A stretch of 64,000 nt of DNA from Flavobacterium sp. HJJ (lineage in GTDB: Bacteria; Bacteroidota; Bacteroidia; Flavobacteriales; Flavobacteriaceae), in contig NZ_JADKPR010000002.1 of NCBI RefSeq assembly GCF_015351475.1, positions 124,001 to 188,000 of the forward strand, in the 5' to 3' direction. Below the pieces are notes generated by a model, which was given only the letters and a program-made list of their open reading frames with translations, had not been told where the DNA came from and did no database searches. Positions 29,609 to 38,416 of the stretch are shown here, one piece after another. The position numbers were made by a program, and so were the translations under genes. Numbering within the stretch: the first letter of the stretch is position 1; each line of letters starts with the position of its first letter.

Positions 29609-29923
29609 ATGATAAAGCTAAAAATAAAATCAGGAGACATCGTAAGAGTTATCGCTGGTGACCATAAAGGTGCTGAAGGTAAAGTTTTACGCGTGTACAA
29701 AGAGAAAAACAAAGCAATTGTTGAAGGTGTAAATTTAGTTTCTAAACATACGAAACCAAGTGCAAAAAACCCTCAAGGTGGTATTGTAAAAAAAGAAGCT
29801 TCTATTCAAATATCAAATATTTCTCTAATTGATCCTAAAACTAAGGAAACAACAAGAGTAGGTATTAGAGTTGAAGGAGATAAGAAAGTAAGATTTTCAA
29901 AAAAATCTAATCAAGTACTATAG
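29609..29923 (+). CDS. rplX: 50S ribosomal protein L24 (uL24)
   Basis: A 104-residue KOW-domain protein that starts 50S assembly. The KOW motif is visible as [20 protein letters not shown], followed by [13 protein letters not shown]. It is followed after 2 nt by rplE. Confidence 0.97.
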   Translation: MIKLKIKSGDIVRVIAGDHKGAEGKVLRVYKEKNKAIVEGVNLVSKHTKPSAKNPQGGIVKKEASIQISNISLIDPKTKETTRVGIRVEGDKKVRFSKKSNQVL

Positions 29924-29925
29924 TA

Positions 29926-30477
29926 ATGGCATATATACCTAGACTAAAAGAAGAATATAAGAGTAGAGTTATCTCTGCTCTTAAAGAAGAATTCGGTTAC
30001 ACAAACGTAATGCAGGTTCCAAAATTGGAGAAAATCGTTTTGAGTAAAGGAGTTGGTGCAGCAGTATCTGATAAAAAATTGATTGACTATGCAGTTGATG
30101 AGTTAACTAAGATTACTGGACAAAAAGCAGTATCTACTATTTCAAAGAAAGACGTTGCGTCTTTCAAATTGAGAAAAGGGATGCCTATTGGAGCAAAAGT
30201 TACTTTGCGAGGTGAAAGAATGTATGAGTTTTTAGATAGACTTATCACTTCTTCATTGCCGCGTGTTAGAGATTTCAGTGGTATTAAAGCAACTGGTTTT
30301 GATGGTAGAGGTAATTACAATTTAGGTGTTTTAGAGCAAATCATTTTCCCTGAAATTGATATTGACAAAGTAAATAAAATATCTGGAATGGACATTACTT
30401 TTGTTACTACTGCAAAAACAGATAAAGAAGCAAAGTCATTGTTGGCTGAATTAGGTTTACCTTTTAAAAAGAATTAA
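29926..30477 (+). CDS. rplE: 50S ribosomal protein L5 (uL5)
   Basis: A 183-residue 5S rRNA-binding protein. It contains [33 protein letters not shown] and [17 protein letters not shown]. In E. coli the S8 repressor site overlaps the L5 start; here the rplX-rplE gap is only 2 nt. The structured region lies instead in front of rpsH. Confidence 0.97.
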   Translation: MAYIPRLKEEYKSRVISALKEEFGYTNVMQVPKLEKIVLSKGVGAAVSDKKLIDYAVDELTKITGQKAVSTISKKDVASFKLRKGMPIGAKVTLRGERMYEFLDRLITSSLPRVRDFSGIKATGFDGRGNYNLGVLEQIIFPEIDIDKVNKISGMDITFVTTAKTDKEAKSLLAELGLPFKKN

Positions 30478-30480
30478 GAT

Positions 30481-30750
30481 ATGGCTAAAGAATCAATGAA
30501 AGCCCGTGAGGTGAAAAGAGAAAAAACGGTAGCAAAGTACGCTGAGAAAAGAAAAGCTTTATTGGAAGCTGGAGATTACGAAGCTTTACAGAAATTGCCG
30601 AAAAATGCTTCACCAGTTCGTTTGCACAATCGTTGCAAATTAACAGGAAGACCTAGAGGGTATATGCGTCAATTCGGAATTTCACGTGTAACTTTCCGTG
30701 AAATGGCTAATAATGGACTAATTCCAGGTGTTAAAAAAGCAAGCTGGTAA
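30481..30750 (+). CDS. rpsN: 30S ribosomal protein S14 (uS14), zinc-free form
   Basis: An 89-residue protein of the 30S head. It is the long form without the four-cysteine zinc ribbon: only one Cys is present ([19 protein letters not shown]). The ending [12 protein letters not shown] is standard. It is followed by a 160-nt gap, by far the longest break inside the spc cluster. Confidence 0.97.
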   Translation: MAKESMKAREVKREKTVAKYAEKRKALLEAGDYEALQKLPKNASPVRLHNRCKLTGRPRGYMRQFGISRVTFREMANNGLIPGVKKASW

Positions 30751-30776
30751 TAAATATTATTTGCGATTTTGATATT

Positions 30777-30896
30777 TCAACAGATAGTTGTAAGTTTGCC
30801 GGATTTTTGTCGGTAAATTGACAACTATCTGTTGATTAATTAATGAGTTTAATGGTTTCAGGTTCTTCCGGATGGTCCGGTAAGAATACCAAAACC
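30777..30896 (+). promoter_or_regulatory. Structured intergenic RNA upstream of rpsH
   Basis: Two hairpins fill most of the 160-nt gap. Hairpin 1 has a perfect 15-bp stem (30777-30791 with 30821-30835) topped by a 7-bp stem with one G-U pair (30795-30801 with 30811-30817). Hairpin 2 has TTCTTCCGGA (30863-30872) pairing with TCCGG plus AAGAA (30876-30886, one bulged T) over a TGG loop. It is extended by GG/CC and GGTTT/AAACC pairs (30854-30896) and ends 14 nt before the rpsH ATG. No T-run follows, so simple termination is unlikely. A ribosomal-protein-sensing leader is inferred, not shown. Confidence 0.6.
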
Positions 30897-30910
30897 GCAA
30901 TTTTATACAT

Positions 30911-31309
30911 ATGTATACAGATCCAATTGCAGATTATTTGACGCGAGTTCGAAATGCTGTGGCTGCAAACCACAAAGTTGTCGAAATTCCCGCTTCTAAT
31001 CTTAAAAAAGAAATAACAAAGATCTTATTTGATCAAGGTTATATCTTAAGTTACAAGTTTGAAGAGAACACTGTTCAAGGTTCTATCAAAATTGCTTTGA
31101 AGTATGATAAAGATACTAAAGAGCCGGTTATCAAAGATATTCAAAGAATTAGTAAGCCAGGTTTACGTAAGTATGCAGGCGCTTCCAAATTGCCAAGAAT
31201 CCTTAACGGATTGGGAATTGCTATTGTTTCAACTTCAAAAGGTCTAATGACTGGGAAACAAGCTAAGCAGTTAAATGTTGGTGGAGAAGTAATTTGCTAC
31301 GTATACTAA
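30911..31309 (+). CDS. rpsH: 30S ribosomal protein S8 (uS8)
   Basis: A 132-residue primary binder of 16S rRNA helix 21. It starts [16 protein letters not shown] and ends with [22 protein letters not shown]. In E. coli it represses the spc operon by binding an mRNA mimic of its rRNA site. The large hairpins directly upstream make a comparable feedback loop plausible, at a different place in the operon. Confidence 0.97.
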   Translation: MYTDPIADYLTRVRNAVAANHKVVEIPASNLKKEITKILFDQGYILSYKFEENTVQGSIKIALKYDKDTKEPVIKDIQRISKPGLRKYAGASKLPRILNGLGIAIVSTSKGLMTGKQAKQLNVGGEVICYVY

Positions 31310-31327
31310 TTTTAAAGACTATATAAG

Positions 31328-31870
31328 ATGTCAAGAATAGGTAAAAGTCCAGTAACAATACCAGCTGGAGTAACTGTTGAAGTTGCTGGTAGTATTATTA
31401 CAGTAAAAGGAAAAAAAGGTCAACTATCACAGGGGTTTTCGGACGTAGCTGTTACAGTTGAAGGAGATCAAGTTTTAGTAGAAAGATCTTCTGATCATAA
31501 AGACCAAAGAGCAAAACACGGTTTGTATAGAGCTTTAATCAATAATATGGTTATAGGGGTAACAGAAGGTTTTACTAAGGAGTTAGAATTGGTTGGAGTA
31601 GGTTATAGAGCTTCAAATCAAGGACAAAAATTAGATTTAGCTCTTGGGTTCTCACACAATATTATTTTAGAAATAGCTCCTGAGGTATCTCTTGAGACAA
31701 TATCTGAAAAAGGTAAAAATCCAATTGTAAAATTAACATCATTAGATAAACAGCTTTTAGGACAGGTTGCTGCGAAAATCAGAGGTTTCCGCAGACCAGA
31801 GCCATATAAAGGAAAAGGTGTTAAATTTGTAGGTGAAGTATTAAGAAGAAAAGCAGGTAAATCAGCTTAA
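31328..31870 (+). CDS. rplF: 50S ribosomal protein L6 (uL6)
   Basis: A 180-residue protein near the GTPase-associated centre. It begins [15 protein letters not shown] and has the [16 protein letters not shown] signature near the C-terminus. Spacing is 18 nt after rpsH. Confidence 0.97.
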   Translation: MSRIGKSPVTIPAGVTVEVAGSIITVKGKKGQLSQGFSDVAVTVEGDQVLVERSSDHKDQRAKHGLYRALINNMVIGVTEGFTKELELVGVGYRASNQGQKLDLALGFSHNIILEIAPEVSLETISEKGKNPIVKLTSLDKQLLGQVAAKIRGFRRPEPYKGKGVKFVGEVLRRKAGKSA

Positions 31871-31881
31871 AAAATAAGATT

Positions 31882-32232
31882 ATGTCATTAACAAAACCTG
31901 AAAGAAGACAACGTATTAGATTCAGAATTAGAAAAACGATCAGTGGTACTGCTGCTAATCCAAGACTATCTGTTTTTAGAAGTAACAAAGAAATTTACGC
32001 TCAACTTATTGATGATGTAAACGGAGTTACTTTGTTAGCAGCTTCTTCAAGAGAAAAAGAAATAGGAAAAGGTACGAATATTGAAGTAGCTACTGCAGTT
32101 GGTAAACTAGTTGCTGAAAAAGCCTTAAAAGCTGGTATTGATGTGGTAACTTTCGATAGAGGAGGTTATTTATACCACGGTCGTATTAAATCATTAGCAG
32201 AAGGCGCAAGAGCTGCTGGACTTAAATTCTAA
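31882..32232 (+). CDS. rplR: 50S ribosomal protein L18 (uL18)
   Basis: A 116-residue 5S rRNA-binding protein. It has [18 protein letters not shown] and the [20 protein letters not shown] ending. It lies 11 nt after rplF and 6 nt before rpsE. Confidence 0.97.
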   Translation: MSLTKPERRQRIRFRIRKTISGTAANPRLSVFRSNKEIYAQLIDDVNGVTLLAASSREKEIGKGTNIEVATAVGKLVAEKALKAGIDVVTFDRGGYLYHGRIKSLAEGARAAGLKF

Positions 32233-32238
32233 TATATT

Positions 32239-32760
32239 ATGTCTAAATACAAGAATATTGAGATAGTAAAACCAAGTGGTCTTGAATTAAAAGATCGTTT
32301 GGTGAGTGTTAATCGTGTTACTAAGGTTACAAAAGGAGGTAGAGCTTTTGGTTTTTCTGCTATTGTAGTTGTTGGTGATGAAAATGGAGTTGTAGGTCAT
32401 GGATTAGGAAAATCTAAAGATGTTTCGGAAGCAATTGCGAAAGCTGTTGAAGATGCAAAGAAAAATCTAGTGAAAATTCCTTTGAGCGGGCAATCAGTTC
32501 CTCACGAACAAAAAGGTAAATTTGGTGGTGCACGTGTGTTCTTAATTCCTGCTTCTCATGGTACAGGAGTTATTGCTGGTGGAGCTGTTCGTTCGGTTCT
32601 TGAATCAGTTGGGATTCACGATGTATTGTCTAAGTCACAAGGATCTTCAAATCCTCACAACGTAGTGAAAGCAACTTTTGATGCTTTATTACAAATGAGA
32701 AGCGCTCATACTGTTGCAAAACAAAGAGGTGTTTCTTTAGAAAAAGTTTTTAAAGGTTAA
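32239..32760 (+). CDS. rpsE: 30S ribosomal protein S5 (uS5)
   Basis: A 173-residue protein involved in decoding fidelity. It has the double-stranded-RNA-binding part [19 protein letters not shown], where spectinomycin-resistance changes arise in other bacteria, and the [17 protein letters not shown] core. It is in normal spc order between rplR and rpmD. Confidence 0.97.
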   Translation: MSKYKNIEIVKPSGLELKDRLVSVNRVTKVTKGGRAFGFSAIVVVGDENGVVGHGLGKSKDVSEAIAKAVEDAKKNLVKIPLSGQSVPHEQKGKFGGARVFLIPASHGTGVIAGGAVRSVLESVGIHDVLSKSQGSSNPHNVVKATFDALLQMRSAHTVAKQRGVSLEKVFKG

Positions 32761-32772
32761 TTCAAGGAAATT

Positions 32773-32955
32773 ATGGCTAAATTATTAGTAAAACAAGTTC
32801 GAAGCAAAATCAATTGCCCTCTTACTCAAAAAAGAGGTTTGGAAGCTTTAGGCCTACGTAAAATGGGACAAGTTGTAGAGCATGAGTCAAATCCTGCTAT
32901 CCTTGGGATGATAAATAAAGTTAAACACTTAGTTTCTGTAGAAGAAGCTAAATAA
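32773..32955 (+). CDS. rpmD: 50S ribosomal protein L30 (uL30)
   Basis: A 60-residue protein. It has [20 protein letters not shown] and [11 protein letters not shown], the standard motifs. It follows rpsE by 12 nt and precedes rplO by 11 nt. Confidence 0.96.
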   Translation: MAKLLVKQVRSKINCPLTQKRGLEALGLRKMGQVVEHESNPAILGMINKVKHLVSVEEAK

Positions 32956-32966
32956 CAAATACTGTT

Positions 32967-33419
32967 ATGAATTTAAGTAACTTACAACCTGCTGAGGGTT
33001 CTACACACAATCAAAATAAAAGATTAGGTAGAGGTGAAGGTTCTGGTAAAGGTGGTACCGCTGCACGTGGTCACAAAGGAGCAAAATCTCGTTCTGGTTA
33101 TTCTAAAAAGATTGGTTTTGAAGGAGGTCAGATGCCACTTCAAAGACGTGTGCCTAAGTTTGGTTTCACTAACATCAACCGTAAAGAATACGAAGGTGTT
33201 AATCTTGATACTCTTCAATTATTGGTTGATAATGGAGTAATTACAGATACTGTTGATATGACAGTTTATGTAGCTAATCGTCTTGCTGCTAAAAATGAAA
33301 TCGTAAAGATTTTAGGTAGAGGAGAATTGAAAGCAAAATTAAAAGTAACTGCTCACAAATTTACTGCTACTGCAAAAGCTGCTATTGAAGCTGCTGGTGG
33401 AGAGGCTGTAATCATGTAA
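32967..33419 (+). CDS. rplO: 50S ribosomal protein L15 (uL15)
   Basis: A 150-residue late-assembly protein. It begins MNLSNLQPAEGSTHNQNKR and has the glycine-rich GRGEGSGKGGTAARGHKGA and FEGGQMPLQRRVPKFGF segments. It precedes secY by 14 nt. Confidence 0.97.
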   Translation: MNLSNLQPAEGSTHNQNKRLGRGEGSGKGGTAARGHKGAKSRSGYSKKIGFEGGQMPLQRRVPKFGFTNINRKEYEGVNLDTLQLLVDNGVITDTVDMTVYVANRLAAKNEIVKILGRGELKAKLKVTAHKFTATAKAAIEAAGGEAVIM

Positions 33420-33433
33420 TTCCTGCAATTAAG

Positions 33434-34780
33434 ATGAAGAAATTTATTGAATCAATAAGTAATGTTTGGAAAATAGAAGAACTAAAGAATAGAATTTTAA
33501 TTACTTTAGGTCTGCTTTTAGTTTATCGTTTTGGTGCACACGTTACGTTACCGGGAATTGACGCAACTCAATTAACTGGTTTAGCGGGACAAACCAAAAA
33601 TGGATTAGGATCTATTCTGGACATGTTTACCGGAGGTGCATTTTCTAAAGCGTCAGTTTTTGCTTTAGGGATTATGCCTTATATTTCTGCATCTATTGTT
33701 GTGCAACTTATGGGAATTGCGATTCCTTATTTGCAAAAACTACAAAGTGATGGAGAGAGCGGTAGAAAGAAAATCAATCAAATTACCCGTTGGTTAACTA
33801 TAGTTATTACCTTAGTACAAGGACCAACTTATATCTACAATCTTTACAGAACTTTACCTAGTTCAGCTTTTATCTTAGGATTTAATTCATTTGAATTTTT
33901 ATTTTCTTCAGTAGTTATCTTAGTTACGGGTACAATTTTTGCCATGTGGTTAGGAGAAAAAATTACTGATAAAGGTATCGGAAACGGTATTTCCCTTTTG
34001 ATCATGGTTGGTATCTTAGCTAGGTTACCACAAGCTTTTATCCAAGAATTTACAACAAGAGTAACTAATAATAATGGAGGGCCAATGTTATTGGTTGTTG
34101 AAATCATTATTTGGTTACTTGTAATTATTTCTTGTGTACTGCTTGTGATGGCAGTTAGAAAAATTCCAGTACAGTATGCTCGTCGTACAACATCTGGTGA
34201 TTTCGAACAAGATATGATGGGTGGTAACAGACAATGGATTCCTTTAAAGCTTAATGCATCTGGTGTAATGCCAATTATATTTGCACAAGCTATTATGTTT
34301 ATTCCTGCTGCTGTTGCTGGTTTGTCTAAATCAGATGCTTCTCAATCTATTGTTGGTGCTTTTAGTAATATGTTCGGTTTTTGGTATAATTTCTTGTTTG
34401 CAACATTAATTGTTGTCTTCACTTTCTTTTATACTGCAATTACAGTTCCTACTAACAAGATGTCTGATGATTTGAAGAGAAGCGGCGGTTTTATACCAGG
34501 TATTAGACCAGGTGTTGAGACTTCTGATTATCTTGATAAAGTGATGTCTTTAATAACTTTTCCAGGATCTTTATTTCTTGCTTTGATAGCTGTGTTCCCA
34601 GCAATTGTTGTAAGTCTTATGGATGTTCAGCAATCTTGGGCTATGTTTTTTGGAGGGACTTCATTAATTATTATGGTTGGAGTTGCAATTGATACGATTC
34701 AACAGATTAATTCATACTTGTTGAATAAGCATTATGATGGTTTGATGAAAAGTGGTAAAAATAGAAAAGCGGTAGCTTAA
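33434..34780 (+). CDS. secY: SecY preprotein translocase channel
   Basis: A 448-residue inner-membrane protein with ten predicted transmembrane helices, forming the Sec channel with SecE and SecG. Marks are FGAHVTLPGID near the N-terminus, MPYISASIVVQL, the GGFIPGIRPGVETSDYLD loop and the C-terminal YDGLMKSGKNRK. It is co-transcribed with ribosomal proteins, the usual place in the spc operon. infA follows after 3 nt. Confidence 0.97.
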   Translation: MKKFIESISNVWKIEELKNRILITLGLLLVYRFGAHVTLPGIDATQLTGLAGQTKNGLGSILDMFTGGAFSKASVFALGIMPYISASIVVQLMGIAIPYLQKLQSDGESGRKKINQITRWLTIVITLVQGPTYIYNLYRTLPSSAFILGFNSFEFLFSSVVILVTGTIFAMWLGEKITDKGIGNGISLLIMVGILARLPQAFIQEFTTRVTNNNGGPMLLVVEIIIWLLVIISCVLLVMAVRKIPVQYARRTTSGDFEQDMMGGNRQWIPLKLNASGVMPIIFAQAIMFIPAAVAGLSKSDASQSIVGAFSNMFGFWYNFLFATLIVVFTFFYTAITVPTNKMSDDLKRSGGFIPGIRPGVETSDYLDKVMSLITFPGSLFLALIAVFPAIVVSLMDVQQSWAMFFGGTSLIIMVGVAIDTIQQINSYLLNKHYDGLMKSGKNRKAVA

Positions 34781-34783
34781 CTT

Positions 34784-34999
34784 ATGGCAAAACAATCAGC
34801 AATAGAACAAGACGGATCTATCATTGAAGCATTATCAAATGCGATGTTCCGTGTAGAGTTAGAAAATGGACATATTGTAATTGCTCATATTTCTGGAAAA
34901 ATGCGTATGCATTATATTAAGTTATTACCTGGTGATAAAGTAAAACTAGAAATGAGCCCTTATGATTTGTCAAAAGCAAGAATTACTTATAGATATTAA
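34784..34999 (+). CDS. infA: Translation initiation factor IF-1
   Basis: A 71-residue OB-fold factor that occupies the A site during initiation. It has [18 protein letters not shown] and [20 protein letters not shown]. It sits between secY and rpmJ. Confidence 0.97.
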   Translation: MAKQSAIEQDGSIIEALSNAMFRVELENGHIVIAHISGKMRMHYIKLLPGDKVKLEMSPYDLSKARITYRY

Positions 35000-35010
35000 A
35001 GATATTCAAA

Positions 35011-35127
35011 ATGAAAGTAAGAGCATCAGTTAAAAAAAGAAGCGCCGAGTGCATCATTGTGCGTAGAAAAGGCAGATTATACGTAATCAACAAAAAGAAT
35101 CCTAGATTTAAACAAAGACAAGGATAA
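35011..35127 (+). CDS. rpmJ: 50S ribosomal protein L36 (bL36), zinc-free form
   Basis: A short gene encoding 38 residues, starting [13 protein letters not shown] and ending NPRFKQRQG. Only one cysteine remains, so it is the form without the zinc ribbon. It lies 11 nt after infA and 2 nt before rpsM, its usual position. Confidence 0.95.
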
Positions 35128-35129
35128 TT

Positions 35130-35504
35130 ATGGCAAGAATAGCAGGGGTAGATATCCCAAAAAACAAAAGAGGTGTTATAGCACTTACCTATATCTTTGG
35201 ATTAGGAAAAAGTAGAGCTATTGAGATTTTAGAGAAAGCTCAAGTTAGCCAAGATAAAAAAGTTCAAGAATGGAATGATGATGAAATCGGAGCAATTCGT
35301 GAAGCAGTTTCATCTTTCAAAATTGAAGGAGAATTACGTTCTGAAATTTCTTTGAACATCAAACGTTTAATGGATATTGGATGTTATAGAGGAATTCGTC
35401 ATAGATCTGGTCTTCCTTTGAGAGGACAAAGAACTAAAAACAACTCTAGAACAAGAAAAGGTAAAAGAAAAACTGTTGCTAACAAGAAAAAAGCAACTAA
35501 ATAA
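35130..35504 (+). CDS. rpsM: 30S ribosomal protein S13 (uS13)
   Basis: A 124-residue head protein contacting the P-site tRNA and the 50S subunit. It begins [15 protein letters not shown] and has the [19 protein letters not shown] segment. It is the first of the alpha-operon block. Confidence 0.98.
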   Translation: MARIAGVDIPKNKRGVIALTYIFGLGKSRAIEILEKAQVSQDKKVQEWNDDEIGAIREAVSSFKIEGELRSEISLNIKRLMDIGCYRGIRHRSGLPLRGQRTKNNSRTRKGKRKTVANKKKATK

Positions 35505-35512
35505 TAAGTAAT

Positions 35513-35896
35513 ATGGCTAAAGCAACTGCAAAAAAACGTAAAGTTATCGTTGAATCAACGGGTGAGGCTCATATTTCTGCTACCTTCAATAACATCATCA
35601 TTTCTTTGACTAACAAAAAAGGTGAAGTTATTTCTTGGTCATCAGCTGGTAAAATGGGTTTTAGAGGTTCTAAAAAGAATACTCCATACGCAGCTCAAAT
35701 GGCAGCAGAAGATTGTAGTAAAGTAGCTCTTGAGGCTGGACTTAAAAAAGTTAAAGTTTATGTAAAAGGACCAGGAAATGGACGTGAGTCTGCTATCCGT
35801 TCTTTGCATAATGGTGGAATTGAAGTTACAGAGATTATCGATGTTACTCCAATGCCTCACAACGGATGCCGTCCTCCAAAAAGACGTAGAGTATAA
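35513..35896 (+). CDS. rpsK: 30S ribosomal protein S11 (uS11)
   Basis: A 127-residue platform protein. It has [32 protein letters not shown] and the ending [15 protein letters not shown]. It is followed by a 93-nt structured gap before rpsD. Confidence 0.98.
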   Translation: MAKATAKKRKVIVESTGEAHISATFNNIIISLTNKKGEVISWSSAGKMGFRGSKKNTPYAAQMAAEDCSKVALEAGLKKVKVYVKGPGNGRESAIRSLHNGGIEVTEIIDVTPMPHNGCRPPKRRRV

Positions 35897-35922
35897 TACT
35901 CAAATAAATTTATAGTATAATA

Positions 35923-35983
35923 AAGGTAGAATAACGATTATCGAAGGATAAGACCTGAATTCATAATCTCTACCTTAAATTTT
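35923..35983 (+). promoter_or_regulatory. Hairpin leader with T-run before rpsD
   Basis: AAGGTAGA (35923-35930) pairs with TCTACCTT (35969-35976). An inner GATTAT/ATAATC helix encloses a 21-nt loop. The outer stem is followed by AAA and a T-run ending 7 nt before the rpsD ATG. The shape is that of an attenuator or an S4-binding leader. S4 autoregulates the alpha operon in other bacteria; regulation here is inferred. Confidence 0.55.
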
Positions 35984-35989
35984 TTTAAA

Positions 35990-36595
35990 ATGGCAAGATA
36001 TACTGGTCCAAGCACAAGAATCGCACGTAAATTCGGCGAAGCAATTTTCGGAGATGATAAAGCTTTCGAAAAAAGAAATTATCCTCCTGGGCAACACGGG
36101 ATGGCTAAAAAAAGAGGAAAAAAATCTGAGTATGCTGTTCAGTTAATGGAAAAGCAAAAAGCTAAATATTCTTATGGAATTTTAGAAAAACAATTCAGAA
36201 ATTTATTCGAAAAAGCATCAGCTACTAAAGGGGTTACTGGTGAGGTTTTATTACAATTGTGCGAAGCAAGATTGGATAACGTAGTTTTTAGAATGGGTAT
36301 TGCTCCTTCTAGAAGAGGTGCTCGTCAAATCGTTTCTCACAGACACATCACAGTTAACGGTGAAGTTGTTAATATTCCTTCTTACCACCTTAAACCTGGT
36401 GATAAAGTTGCTGTTCGTGAAAAATCTAAATCATTAGAGGCTATCGAACGTTCTTTATCAAATTCAAGTCATGTTTATGAATGGATTACTTGGAATCAAG
36501 ATCTTAAAGAAGGAACATTTGTTTCTGTACCTGCAAGACTTCAAATTCCTGAAAACATTAAAGAACAATTAATCGTAGAGTTGTACAACAAATAA
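35990..36595 (+). CDS. rpsD: 30S ribosomal protein S4 (uS4)
   Basis: A 201-residue primary assembly protein. It begins [17 protein letters not shown] and has the S4 RNA-binding domain [20 protein letters not shown] followed by [16 protein letters not shown]. The N-terminal cysteines of zinc-binding S4 forms are absent. Its 93-nt leader carries a hairpin and T-run. Confidence 0.97.
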   Translation: MARYTGPSTRIARKFGEAIFGDDKAFEKRNYPPGQHGMAKKRGKKSEYAVQLMEKQKAKYSYGILEKQFRNLFEKASATKGVTGEVLLQLCEARLDNVVFRMGIAPSRRGARQIVSHRHITVNGEVVNIPSYHLKPGDKVAVREKSKSLEAIERSLSNSSHVYEWITWNQDLKEGTFVSVPARLQIPENIKEQLIVELYNK

Positions 36596-36616
36596 TAATT
36601 GACTTAGTCGAAATTT

Positions 36617-37609
36617 ATGGCAATATTTAATTTTCAGAAGCCCGATAAAGTTATCATGATCGATTCAACCGATTTTGAAGGTAAATTTGAATTTAGACCT
36701 TTAGAACCTGGATATGGATTGACTGTTGGTAATGCACTTAGAAGAGTTTTGCTTTCAGCATTAGAAGGTTATGCAATTACATCTGTTCGCATTGAAGGTG
36801 TAGATCATGAGTTTTCTACTATTTCAGGAGTTGTTGAAGACGTTACCGAAATTATCCTTAATCTTAAGCAAGTGCGTTTCAAACGTCAAATTGAAGATAT
36901 CGATAATGAATCAGTTACTATATCTGTTTCGGGTAAAGATCAATTAACAGCAGGTGATTTTCAAAAATTTATTTCAGGTTTCCAAGTTTTGAATCCAGAT
37001 CTTGTTATCTGTAATTTAGATAGTAAAATTAAACTGAATTTCGATTTAACTATCGAAAAAGGTAGAGGATATGTTCCTGCTGAAGAAAACAAAAAACAGA
37101 ATGCTGCAATAGGAACTATATTTACTGACTCAATTTTTACTCCGGTAAAAAATGTTAAGTATGCTATTGAAAACTTCCGTGTAGAGCAAAAAACAGATTA
37201 TGAAAAATTAGTTTTTGAAATTAAAACTGATGGATCAATCAATCCTAAAGACGCTCTTACTGAGGCTGCAAAAGTTTTAATTCACCATTTCATGTTGTTT
37301 TCTGATGAAAGAATTACACTTGAGGCTGACGAAATTGCACAAACAGAGTCATATGATGAAGAATCATTGCACATGAGACAATTGCTTAAAACGAAGCTTG
37401 TTGATATGGATCTTTCTGTTAGAGCGTTAAATTGTTTGAAAGCGGCTGAAGTTGATACACTTGGTGATTTAGTATCGTTCAATAAAAATGACCTAATGAA
37501 GTTCCGTAATTTTGGTAAAAAATCTTTAACTGAGCTAGATGAACTAGTTGCAATTAAGAATTTAACTTTTGGAATGGATTTGGCAAAATACAAATTAGAT
37601 AAAGAATAA
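36617..37609 (+). CDS. rpoA: RNA polymerase alpha subunit
   Basis: A 330-residue subunit. The N-terminal assembly domain has [20 protein letters not shown] and [19 protein letters not shown] short linker leads to the C-terminal domain ([32 protein letters not shown]) that touches UP elements and activators. It follows rpsD by 21 nt. Confidence 0.98.
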   Translation: MAIFNFQKPDKVIMIDSTDFEGKFEFRPLEPGYGLTVGNALRRVLLSALEGYAITSVRIEGVDHEFSTISGVVEDVTEIILNLKQVRFKRQIEDIDNESVTISVSGKDQLTAGDFQKFISGFQVLNPDLVICNLDSKIKLNFDLTIEKGRGYVPAEENKKQNAAIGTIFTDSIFTPVKNVKYAIENFRVEQKTDYEKLVFEIKTDGSINPKDALTEAAKVLIHHFMLFSDERITLEADEIAQTESYDEESLHMRQLLKTKLVDMDLSVRALNCLKAAEVDTLGDLVSFNKNDLMKFRNFGKKSLTELDELVAIKNLTFGMDLAKYKLDKE

Positions 37610-37671
37610 TTTACTTCATATTTTGCTCTCCAAAGTGGATTGCAGCAAGATGAAGTTAAAATAAATTGGTC

Positions 37672-38160
37672 ATGAGACACGGAAAAAAATTCAATCACTT
37701 AAGCAGACAGACTGCACATAGAAGTTCTATGTTGGCTAATATGGCTTGTTCTCTTATTGAACACAAACGTATTAATACTACTGTTGCTAAAGCTAAAGCG
37801 CTTAAACAATTTGTTGAGCCGCTTATAACAAAATCAAAATCTGATACTACTCATAATCGTCGTATCGTTTTTGCTTACTTACGTAGTAAATATGCAGTAA
37901 CTGATTTATTCAGAGATGTTGCAGCTAAAGTAGGTGACCGTCCAGGAGGATACACTCGTATCATTAAAGTTGGAAATCGTTTAGGAGATAATGCTGATAT
38001 GGCAATGATCGAATTAGTTGATTTCAATGAACTTTACAACGGAGGTAAAAAAGAAGTTAAAAAAGCAAAAAGCCGTCGTGGCGGGAAAGCTAAAAAAGCA
38101 GAGGAAGCTACTGAAGCTCCAGTTGCTGAAGCTGAACCAACAACTGATGCAGCTGAATAA
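37672..38160 (+). CDS. rplQ: 50S ribosomal protein L17 (bL17) with acidic tail
   Basis: A 162-residue protein. The first 120 residues are the standard L17 fold ([38 protein letters not shown]). A Lys-rich stretch and an Ala/Glu-rich acidic tail of about 20 residues follow, as often seen in Bacteroidota. The ATG at 37672 is chosen over a TTG 6 nt upstream. It is the last gene of the ribosomal supercluster. Confidence 0.96.
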   Translation: MRHGKKFNHLSRQTAHRSSMLANMACSLIEHKRINTTVAKAKALKQFVEPLITKSKSDTTHNRRIVFAYLRSKYAVTDLFRDVAAKVGDRPGGYTRIIKVGNRLGDNADMAMIELVDFNELYNGGKKEVKKAKSRRGGKAKKAEEATEAPVAEAEPTTDAAE

Positions 38161-38190
38161 TTATGAGAATAATAATTCAATAATAAAGAG

Positions 38191-38223
38191 GGATAAACTA
38201 TTTATAGTTTATCCTTTTTTTTT
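38191..38223 (+). terminator. Terminator of the ribosomal supercluster
   Basis: A perfect 10-bp stem, GGATAAACTA (38191-38200) with TAGTTTATCC (38205-38214) and a TTTA loop, is followed by nine T. Confidence 0.92.
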
Positions 38224-38367
38224 GAAAAATAAATAAGGATTTTTTGTCAAAGGTTAAAGGAAGTAGAGAATGCAGTTGATTTGGAGATCTTTTTTAAAAC
38301 ATTTTAATGCCTTTTTGTTACTCTGATGTTTACGGTTTCAAATAGATATAATTATTCCTAAAAAACA

Positions 38368-38398
38368 TTGCGTCCACTGTTTTAAAAATTTAAATTTG
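38368..38398 (+). promoter_or_regulatory. Promoter of carA
   Basis: TTG at 38368-38370 and TAAATTTG at 38391-38398 with a 20-bp spacer fit the flavobacterial consensus. Transcription would begin near 38404, so the leader before the carA ATG is only about 13 nt. Confidence 0.8.
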
Positions 38399-38416
38399 CA
38401 CAATATTAAATTAGAT

